In this document: one piece after another, positions 45,892-56,200 of the stretch
How positions within the stretch are numbered: position 1 is the stretch's first letter
How the letters are laid out: every line of letters begins with the position of its first letter
NCBI GenBank assembly: GCA_947561585.1
Contig: CANNZV010002468.1
Coordinates: forward strand, 1-64,000
Origin: Caprella mutica
Lineage: Eukaryota; Arthropoda; Malacostraca; Amphipoda; Caprellidae
Length of the DNA: 64,000 nt
Direction of reading: 5' to 3'
Position numbers and translations under genes: made by a program
The notes under the pieces: generated by a model
Databases searched by the model: none
Told to the model about the DNA's origin: nothing
The model's input: only the letters and a program-made list of their open reading frames with translations

Positions 45892-48800
45892 TTATATATT
45901 TTTCATGCCTATTAATTCAACTAATTTGGTAAATCTATCAATAGGCAACGGTTTAGTGAATATGTCAGCAAGCATAGTTTCACTGGGGCAATACACAAGT
46001 TTAATGGTGTTTGAAGCAACAAGATCTCTAATGTAATGAAATTTAATATCAATGTGTTTCGATCTAGGATGATTTTTTGCATTTTTAGCAATACAAATAG
46101 CTGACTGATTATCCTCAAACAAAACTATAGGATTCTTATTTGGTACTTTAAGATCTAATAGTAATTTATTTAGAAATACAGCTTCTTGGGAGGCTCCAGA
46201 GAGGGAAACATATTCAGCTTCAGCTGTTGATAAAGCAACACATGACTGTTTCACAGAGCGCCAAGAAATAATGGAATTATTTAACATAAAGCATTGGCCA
46301 GAAGTACTTTTCCTATCAACTCTGTTTCCTGCCCAGTCGGCATCAGAATAACCTATCAATCTTCATTACCATATGTAATGCCAAGATCAGGTGTGCCCTT
46401 TAGGTATCTAAATATTCTCTTAATTGCAGACCAGTGCTTAGTGTTTGGATTGGAACAAAATTTAGAGACATTTCCAACTGCATAAGTTATGTCCGGTCTA
46501 GTTTTAGTAGATAGATACAGTAAGGCACCTACAGCTGACTGATATTTAGTTTTGTCTACTAGTTCACAATCATCAGTAGTTGGTTCCAAATGGGAATTAA
46601 CATCAGCAGGGGTTGACACAGGATTGCAATTATTGAATTCAAATCTATCTAATAACTCGTTGACAAATGAAGATTGATTTAGGGCTATTTTATTTTCGTC
46701 TTGTACGACTTTTATGCCTAAGAAATAGGATAATTTTCCTAAGTCTTTCATCTCAAATTTAGCGCTTAAATCAGTCTTGATTTTAGTAAGGTCATCAAAG
46801 TTCTTACATGCTACAATAATATCGTCTACATACACAGAAATGAAGCATGCAGAGTTATTGATTACTTTAACATAAATACATGAGTCAAAAGAGGACTGAA
46901 TAAATCCTAAGGATTTAAGATATGCATCCAACGCATCATTCCAACATCTGGGTGATTGTTTTAATCCATACATAGATTTATTAAGTTTACATACTAAATC
47001 TTCTTTTCCTGGAATAGCATAGCCAGGAGGCTGTCTAATATAAACATTTTCTTTAAGATCCCCATTCAAAAAAGCAGAATTGACATCCAAGTGATGTACA
47101 AATAATTTTTGGTTAGCTGCTAAAGATAACATGGTTCGCACCGATTCAAATCTCACTACAGGAGCAAAAATTTCATCATAGTCGATTCCAGGTCTCTGTA
47201 AAAAACCCTGAGCGACTAATCTAGCTTTATATGAAACCACTCTTCCATCAGATCCCTTTTTTCTTTTAAACACCCATTTAGATTTAATTATGTTTAAATC
47301 TGAGGTAGGTTTTACGAGTTCAAAAACTTGATGTTTCTCAAAAGCATTTAATTCCCTCTCCATGGCATGTTTCCATTTAGAGGATTCAGAACCGCTATTA
47401 AGAGCCTCAGATACCGACCTAGGTTCGATATTGATATTCCCATTGACTAATAAACCCTCCTCCTCCTCAAACTGATCATACTCCCAACTACCATATCTAA
47501 TAGGAGCTCTACGAATTCTAGACGATCGTCTAAGATCCTCATCAGGACTGATAGCTGGTACAGGTTGCGCCTCAGGGAGGATTATTGGAGGATTATCGTC
47601 AGGAGTTTGATTCTCAGGCCCAGCAGGTTCTGAATCTTCTGAATGGAACACCAGTGGAGAGGTAGGAGTCTCACTCAGTTGAGGGCTCTCAATCTTAGAT
47701 GAAATTGATTCATCAAAGGTTACATTCCTGGAAAAGAAGATTCTTTTAGATTCAACATCATACATCTTATACCCTTTAGTAACTGTGCCATAGCCAATAA
47801 ACAGACATTTGGTAGCTTTATTTTCTAATTTTGATCTTTCATCTCGAGAGATATGTGCATACCCTGTGCATCCAAAAACTTTTATATGGCTAACGTTGGG
47901 TTTTCTAAGATTTAAAGCTTCTATGGAGTTTTATTTACTAATAATGAATTAATGCATCTATTATTTAGATAATTTGCAGTATATAGTGCTTCACCCCAGA
48001 ATTCCTTATCAATTCCTGAATCAGATAACATACATCTAACTTTTTCCATAATAGTTCTATTAAATCTTTCAGCTAACCCATTTTGTTCAGGAGTTTTAGG
48101 AATAGATTTCTGGTGAATGATACCTTCATTTAGTAAATATGATTCAAACTTATTTGAGGTATATTCTCCTCCATTATCTGACTGCAAGGTTTTAATTTTC
48201 CTTTCATAAATATTTTCAACCATAGCTTTCCATTCCAAAAACTTCTGAAACACATCACTCTTATGTGCAATAACATATATCCAGGAGTATCGAGTAGCAT
48301 GATCAATAAAGGTCAGAAAATATGAATTATTACCCCTGGAAGTGGGAGTAATTTTCCCACAGACATCTGTGTGGATTAAATCAAGAGGTTTACAATTTTT
48401 CTTAATGCTTGTAGAAAAAGGTATTTTATGCATTTTCCCATTACAGCAGTGTTCACACACGCCTTCTATAGCTTTTAATTTACTATCCAGACCATTTACT
48501 GATTTAGTTCGGATCATTTTAGTCAAGTTATCTTTACCTATATGACCGAGCCTTCTGTGCCATAGAATGTTTACTTTATTTTGATCAACCGTTACTGCAG
48601 CTTTATGAACTAAAGTATTTAGATAATAGAGTTGACCAACACAGTTAGCCTCAGCAATTAACTCTTTATTTTCGTTCAATATTTTACATTTATCATTTTC
48701 AAAAATAATAGATTTATTATTACTTGTCATTTTTGACACTGATAGTAGATTAAAAGCTAGATTTGGCACATATAGTACATCATTTATTTTACATGTTCTA

Positions 48801-49830
48801 ATTCCACCACATGGTATATTCACATTAACAGAAACATTTCCTAGTGAAATAGCTTGTGAGACATCTCCATTACCTACTTTAACATTGATAGGTTTGCTAA
48901 TATTTGCAAAATTTTTATATAAATTTTCATCACCACTCATGTGTGATGAAGAGCCTGAATCTATTATCCAAATATTACTGTCGGTATATTTGTTACAAAG
49001 AGCGATATCATTAGCATACATTGTGTGATTTAGTTCTATATGACTTACATTTACATCATTTGGCTGATTTTGAGTTCTGTTATTTTGAGAATACCGTTTA
49101 AATTTAAAGCAGTCTTTCTTCAGGTGTCCCACTTTTTTGCAAAAATGGCAAATGATGGACTGTTTATCAGTTTATTTACTACAGTATCATTCTGAGTATT
49201 GGATAATGCCAATGCATTATTGGATTTAATACTCAACTTTTCAGCTTCTCTCCGGAGTGTGTCAGCTACGGTAATCCAGTTAGGGATGTCTGTCTGAGCT
49301 TCAAGTGCGGTGACAAGCACTTCAAACGGTTCTGGTAGTGATGAAAGGAGACAAATAACTTTATCCTCTTCACTGATCACTTGATTTAACAAGGCAAGCT
49401 CTTGAAAAACTTCAGTTAGTTCTTTCAAATGAAAGTCTAGTAGTTCGGGAGACTTCAATTTTAGATTGTAGAGCTTTTTCTTCAGACGAAATTTGTTCGC
49501 CCACGTGTTTTTCTGAAACGTTTCTTGAAGGGTGGTCCAGACAGCATGTGGATCCGTCGGTTGTCCAACTAAGTACAATTGATCCGGTGAAATAGATAGT
49601 ACTATATCTGCCAGAGCCTTATTATAATTATTAGCATAGGCATTCTTCACCTCAGTTGAAGCTGAATCAATTGGAACTGGTTTAGATCCATCAGCAAAAT
49701 CCACCAGTTTCTCTCGTAAGAGATACATCTTCATTTGTATCCTCCATGTAGGGTAATTATTTCCGTCTAGGGGAACAATCCCCTGTAACTTATTTGAAGA
49801 CATGTTTTCAAAGTATTTATTATCATTCAA
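45892..49830 (-). pseudogene. Copia (Pseudoviridae-type) gag-pol, three frameshifts
   Basis: Order on the minus strand: gag (49830-49120; LDGNNYPTWRIQMKMYLL start), a CX2CX4HX4C zinc knuckle at about 49150-49108, protease (WIIDSGSSSHMSG), integrase (HH-CC with CEHC, then D, D and E in HTDVCG, SDNGGEY and PEQNG), reverse transcriptase (RLVAQGF, HHLDVNSAFLNG, YVDD) and RNase H (GYSDADWAGN to FTKPLP, ending 45892). Gag, protease, integrase, RT, RNase H is the Copia order. Single-base frame changes occur before the zinc knuckle (about 49170), after integrase (about 47923; coding continues in another frame to 47765) and between RT and RNase H (about 46360). No other stops were noticed. It is recently disabled, or the shifts are assembly errors. 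Confidence 0.9.
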
Positions 49831-50292
49831 TACTTAACAAACATAAACAAACAAAGCAGTTAAATTGATTTACTGTTTAACTGAATTGATGTTTTAAAAA
49901 ATTATTCTAATTCATAAGAATAACTTCACAGAATATAATTATTAATATTCAATTGGAACAGCAACACAAGTCTTAGTTCGCAAGAACCTTTTGTTGAAAG
50001 ACTGTTTACCAAAAAATAAGGTCACAGATTTAAAGGTAATTTGTGACCTCTCGTGACACCTCTTCCGCAAGAATACTAAATAATTATACTATAGAAAACA
50101 AGTACATTTACGCTCAAGCAGTCAATATAATCGACCTCATTAGCGCGTTAATACGATATGCTTACACTATCGTTCGTGCGTATATGTTTCATTTAGTTTA
50201 GCACTTTGTTCACTGTACATCGTTCCTATTGATTACTATATAATAGACTTCTCATTGTTTAAACATAATTTGATTTATAAACTCTTATCATT

Positions 50293-50580
50293 CACTGGGC
50301 CCATAACCTGTTAGAATTAGGTTAAATAACAGTGGGTTAACAACGTTAAGACATAGAATTTATTTAAAGAGTAAATATGTTATACAATTAGAAGTCTATT
50401 TAGAGAGATGAGGTAATCACATCTCTCTCTGAGTAATGCAAAAACAGACTGCCTTCAGAAACTACAAGCAGTGTTATTTAACACTAGCCGGAAATATAAA
50501 AGACTTTAGACCTTACGTCCGTTTCTCATAAAAAGTAATACATGGTTATTTAAACAATAGGTAATTTAATATAGTCGTAA
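50293..50580 (-). mobile_element. Copia 5' LTR and primer binding site
   Basis: On the minus strand an LTR ending ...CCTAATTCTAACA (50309) is followed by GGTTATGGGCCCAGTG (50308-50293). This resembles the Copia-type primer site complementary to an internal part of initiator Met tRNA. The LTR-like block resembles 4875-5170. The outer border (about 50580) is uncertain. Confidence 0.6.
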
Positions 50581-50609
50581 TGTGGTGCGCCGCACAGCTT
50601 TTAGATACT

Positions 50610-51479
50610 ATTGGAGTTGGATTTTTTGAGCATTTTGAAAAAGTAAGTGGGATTTTGAGCACCAAATACATACTGGGTGGAAATTACAACGAAATACAGA
50701 CTGGAACATAGGTAGGTAAGTAGGTAGGTAGGAATTGAATTAAAATTATATCAAATTACATATAACTGAAATTTGACCTTTATAAATGTACGCTAATTAG
50801 GCTAATTGGCTTTAACGGCAATTAACGCCTTCAATTAATGGGTACGTTAGATTAAGAACACCAAAACAGACTGAATCGTAGGTAAAACAGAGCTTGAGCC
50901 TTATGGGAGATTATTTTTCGAATATTGCTAGTGATAAGGGTATATATATAGGGGCGATCAATACCATAACCCCCCTGTCACTTGCCTATAATATTCTATC
51001 AATGTCAGTAATCATTTGGTTATTCCAATATTACCATTAATTTTTAGTGAAAAAATGGAGAAAATGTTGGTGGATCAGCTAAATTACTGGAAATTTATGG
51101 TGGATTTTCTGCGCTTTTTCAAAAAGTCAGTGGGACTTTGTGCACCAAATACAGACTGGGACAGCACAAAGGCCATCTTTAGATCAGGCCGTACACCAGA
51201 GAATATCAGCTGATCAACTACACCCAAACAAACATAATAAACCTCGCTAAATAACATGGATGGCGTCGTGATGAGCTACCTATTATTTTCGCACTATATT
51301 GCGTTTTCTGCTGTAATTTTTAGCTGTAGTGTTATAAACTGTTAGAATATTTACTTTAATAGGTATTTCCACATGTAGCTAGATACCTTTCAAGTTTTAT
51401 TCATTAAAATTTACATTTAATATGAAAAATTACACTGAATTAGTGAATGAACTCTGGTATTCTCAGCAGCTAGGTATCT
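50610..51479. other. Repeat debris
   Basis: 51020-51110 matches 45640-45725. CACCAAATACAGACTGGGA-type units occur at 50662 and 51143. AAGGCCATCTTTAGATCAGG at 51169 is a P-like TIR relative. No gene. Confidence 0.5.
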
Positions 51480-51792
51480 GTAACTATATAGAGCCGTCGT
51501 TAGGTACCTAATTAAATAATTAGTTAGGTAGTAGGTACCTAACTTAATGGCTAATTAAATGGTTAGGTAGCTAGCTACCTTATTCGATAGTTAGGTCCAA
51601 ATTCAATAGATAACTAATTCGATAGTTAGGTACCTACCTATAATTTAATAGTTAGGAACCTACCTAATTCAATAGTTAGTTAACTAACTTAACTAATTTG
51701 ATAGTTAGGTACCTACCTATAATTCAACAGTTAGGTACCTACCTATAATTCAACAGTTAGGTACCTACCTAATTCAATAGTTAGTTAACTAA
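51480..51792. repeat. Irregular minisatellite of TTAGGTACCTACC / AATTCAATAG units
   Basis: Many copies of TTAGGTACCTACCTA and AATTCAATAGTTAGTTAACT. The best register is TTAGGTACCTACCTATAATT plus CAACAG (26 bp, two clean copies). The sequence resumes after the fold-back insertion at 52397. Confidence 0.75.
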
Positions 51793-52396
51793 GGGTACAT
51801 AACTAGAATCAACGGACCAATTGTGGTCTAAAACGGACAGATTGGGGTCCAAGCTGGATCTAATCGGGCCGAAACGGAGCCAAGTAGGTAGTTAAAAAAA
51901 ACACTTAAATAGTTAGTACTATACATTGGAGAGAAATAATAATATTTAGAATGAGTTATTTAACTGATAATAGCTACCTACTTAGGTTGAAAAAAACAAC
52001 AATAGCTATACTTTACTCCCCTCCACTCTAAAATTTTTATCCGTCTATTTAATAGAACCGAAGTTACTTGTTCTAGAAATGTAAATATTTTCTTAATTTG
52101 TTCAATATTCTATTAATAATATATAAATTCTTCATTCCGACTTTCTTCTTTATTACTAATTTTCAATCAAAGAAGAAGCATCCAGGAATTGAAATGATGA
52201 CGTAACACACACACACTTACTATTTAGTTAATAATTTCCAGCTTATAGGATATGAACATTCAAAGTAGCTATTTTTTAGCTCCGTTTCAGCCCGATTAGA
52301 TCCGGCTTGGTCCCCATTCGGTCCGTTTGGCATTTTGGACCCAAATCTGTCAGCTTTTGGACCACAATCCGTCCGTTTCGGTGATTCTATACACCG
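51793..52396. mobile_element. Fold-back element with CGGAC/GGTCC subrepeats, 9-bp target duplication
   Basis: GTTAACTAA flanks both sides (51784-51792, 52397-52405). The ends share TAGAATCA plus units such as ACGGACAGATTGGGGTCC and GGATCTAATCGGGC-GAAACGGAGC, inverted between 51805-51881 and 52278-52388. AT-rich interior, no ORF. Because the insertion is in a repetitive region containing similar words, the duplication is slightly less certain than in the other two. Confidence 0.75.
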
Positions 52397-52429
52397 GTTA
52401 ACTAATTCAATAGTTATGGTAACGACTCA

Positions 52430-52786
52430 ATTACCGGACGATTAGGACACCCTTCACTTCAAGTAGTAATAACAACCAATGTAACACGTCTTTTCACGTC
52501 AAACCAGGCGCAATAACAAAGTATGATTGTCATTAGTTTTGATTTTGTAAACCAGTGTTGCCTATTTATGATGAAAAAAATCTACATGATTTTTAATTCG
52601 AATTATAAAAATGTAGTTTTTTTCATATTACCGGATATATTTTCAATTCAAACTCATTTACCGGACAAACTGAAGAACCTTTTCAATATGCCAGATGATC
52701 TGAAACGATTTTTCATATTACCGGATATCATTACATATTAACAATATTTGGATAAATTCTTTTAAATTCCGGATAAGAGATACTTT
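52430..52786. repeat. ACCGGATA subrepeat region
   Basis: ATTACCGGA/ATTACCGGATAT recurs five or six times. CCAGTGTTGCC at 52552 resembles a hAT terminus. Related ACCGGATA units in the opposite orientation occur at 61910-62060 and 62325-62360, suggesting two ends of one element or two copies. Confidence 0.5.
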
Positions 52787-52791
52787 TTTAA

Positions 52792-53241
52792 TGAAGAAAA
52801 CTCGTTGTTGATGATTTTAATTTTAATCCAACAATGTTAACATCATTCTGCAATAGAATGAACTAAATTACAAATAGAAACAATATCAGTAAACATACAA
52901 ATAGCTAAATGAAATAATAAGTAAAATAAACCCTACATAAAGATAACATGGAATGTACGGGTACGCTACATATATGAATAGCTATATAACTCGACATTAA
53001 GTCGATTCCAATATATAATGAATGGCATATTATATCACATGTATATGTTGCATAATATGTATATCAAATGAACTCATAATTACCTCTTTAAAGCTAATTA
53101 AACACAAATTATATAGTTAGGAAGCAGTCGTGGCTTGATATTATGATATCGGACACAACTAATAAACTTCCTGTCTCAAGTCAGGACACTTATACTTTTA
53201 ATATAAGATCAAACTCCTAAGCAATGGGATCTAATTCTACA
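52792..53241 (-). repeat. Gypsy 3' LTR
   Basis: 450 bp, TG...CA bounded on the minus strand, preceded by the polypurine tract. Matches 58185-58634 throughout. Confidence 0.95.
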
Positions 53242-53287
53242 TCCCCCCCAGTTTGGAAGCCTATACCGACTATATTGGCTAACAAAC

Positions 53288-56200
53288 TTAATAATCGACC
53301 CATGTGCCAGTCTCTGGCTCAAAATATTTAGGAGGTTTGATGGATCGACGTGGCCTATGGTTCGTTGATACCTCGGTTGGAAGTACAGAAGAGTCCGAAG
53401 GAGTGCTTCTGAATGGTATGTCCTGATGCATGGTGGCATCCGGTTCTGAAGATGGCGTAGGCTCATTTACAACCACATCAGGTTCTTCTAGGGTGGTATG
53501 CTCTCGTGAATCCACAGGAAATTGGAGGGACTGCTGGTGTTGTTCCAAATGCGGACTAGGGGTGCTGTGACTAACCAGAGTAGTGAGAGGTGGAGGAAAT
53601 GTTGGACTATGTACAACTGTACCAGTTGGTGTATAAACACGCAAGAATCGTCTATTCCTTCGAGTGATTCGTCCCGATCCGTCTACTTTAATCGAATATT
53701 GATCATGGTCAAGAGCTTCTGTTACTATTCCTGTTTTGTCCCATTTATTACCACTCGGGCCAGTCTGATTTTGCAGGAATACACGTTCTCCAACTTCGAG
53801 AGGGCGCAGTGTACGTGAATGAGTTTTTAGGGATTCAGTGGAGCGAGTCATCCTTGTTCGAAGGGCGTCTTCCTTTGCAGCCCAAGCTTGGCGCCAAAGT
53901 GGACGTATGTTCGGGTTAGAAAACTTTTCTAGTCTATTCACAAATGAGAGCTCATCTCGTATGGGGCGTCCGAATATTATTTGGGCAGGTGAAATGTTGC
54001 AGTCTGGGTCCGGAGAATTTCTCAATTGTAACATTGCTCGTAGAAACCCGTCATTGTCAAGACTGCCAGTTGGCCCCATGTTGGAGAGTAGAAGACGCTT
54101 TGCCTTTTTAACAGCTACCTCTGCTCTTCCATTTGATTGAGGGAAGTAAGCTGAGGATACGCGATGATGTACACCCCATTGTTTCAGAAACTCCGCAGTG
54201 CTCCCTGCAGAAAATTCAGGACCACCATCACTACTTAGTTCTTCTGGAACGCCGAAGGTAGCGAAAAGGCTACGAAGATGTCTAATAAGTCCAGAAGCTC
54301 CAGATGCATGCGTACCAGATGTCGATGCGTATACTTCCACCCATCCTGACAGTCTGTCACCGACTACGAGATAGTGACGACCTCTAAAATCAAAGAAATC
54401 GGCGAATACAGACTCGAATGGGGTAGATGGAATGGGCGAGGTTATCGGCGGTGTGGCTGCCTGTGAAGGTGCATTTCTGTTACACTTAACACAAGATTCT
54501 CGGGTAGCACGAATATCCAATGTCATACCGGGCCAGTATACTATGGCACGAGCCCGCAGCTCCATCGCAGATATTCCTTGATGAGCTGCATGAAGATGCT
54601 GAAGAACGCGGTGGCGAAGAGTAGGTGGAACCAGTATACGGTCCTGGTACAGGATTACACCATCTTGTGTGTATAGTGAATCTCGCACCTGCCATATGGA
54701 GGCCACAGTATCGTCTTTCTGATCCCGCTCTGTGAATCCATTCTTAATTAAATGTAACATGTTGCATAGCGAAGCATCAGAAGCTGTTTCCTTAGCAAGG
54801 AGAGCCCAAGACATGGAAAAGGCTATTTTAGAGTCTTGTCCGACAGCTGACATTATGGCACTCTCCACTTTATCGATGGCATTGACTTGGTTTACTGAGT
54901 TACCTCTGGTGGATTCGGTTGACGATGGGTGTCGGGACGTCGCATCTGCAGCATCATTTGTTTTTCCGGGCAAATGCTTAATATCATAACGCCATGGAAG
55001 AGTTCTCTGTTTTAGTCTGAAGAGTCTCGTGTTCGTTATTTCATCCAAGGTTCGGTCTCCCAGTATCTTCACCAGAGGCTTGTGATCAGTCACCACGATA
55101 AGATTGTCACACCCTTGTGTAAAGTAACGAGTCTGTTCCAGTCCCCATGCAACGGCTAGAGCTTCTCCTTCCACTGCTGCATATCGCTCCTCTGCTGAAG
55201 TTAGAAATCGCGAGCCAGCTAGAGTGATCCGCCACCCGTCGGGACAGCATCCAGGGATGCCAGATGAACAATCACAGCATTGCTGCAGGAGAAAATATCC
55301 AATTCCCTTGTTCGACCAATCTGGACGCAGACAAGTCCGTTTCTGTAAATCATAGATCTCTACACCATGGCGAATAGCTTCGATTATGATATTTTTTGAC
55401 TTCACGAAGGCCTCTTCAAGGTCTTTATCCCACGAAAACTTATGCCGTGGGCTGAGGAAAGGTTTGAAGGGTGCCATTGTGTCTCGCAGTTGGGCATAGT
55501 TTGTCACCTGATTCACGAGACCGAACCAACTGCGGATGTCAGTAGTAGATATCGGAGTAGGAAAGTCTCTAATAGCGTCCAGGTACTTTGGTAGTGGTTC
55601 TATCGTTGAATCTGACACTCGAAAACCAGCAAAGTCAACTGATTTCTCAGCAAACTGGAATTTATCAGGGTTGAGTACTATTCCAGCCTGACCAACTCTG
55701 GTTAGGAAGTCAATAGATCGCCACCAGTGTTGCTCCAAGTCAACATCATAGTGTATTGTGTCATCTACACAACGTTCTTTGCGTTCAAAATTTGATGCTA
55801 TGGCATCGAATCGTCTGTTGTATCCGTCGCCTGATGAGACGAATCCTTGAGGAGCTCGAGTGTACCTCCACCTACCAAAGGGCGTTATGAAAGTAGTAAG
55901 ATGGCGATCTGTTGCACGCAATGGTACGCTATGATACCCATTCCATGCATCCGTTACTGTTTTCCATGTCCCTTTAGGGATTCTTCGGGCTAGTTGAAAT
56001 GGGGATTCAGTAGCGAAAGTCTCTCTTTTGCAGAATTTATTGAGAGGAGACAAATCTACGGTTCGTCGAGGGTTGCCATCATGCTTCCGCGTGACCACCA
56101 TTCTGTGGCACCAGGTTACCGGTTCCCCATATGGAACGCGTTCGATGACACCAAGAGCTTCGTCTCGTAACAGGTCATCATACACACGTTGTTGCCAATG

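Larger units (their letters stand above)
45731..50606. repeat. Inverted flanks around the Copia element
   Basis: ATCTAAAAGCTGAGCGGCAC (45731) and its complement (GTGCCGC...-like, 50582-50606: GTGGTGCGCCGCACAGCTTT) face each other across the Copia insertion. Copia therefore appears to sit inside an older element with inverted repeats. Confidence 0.55.
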
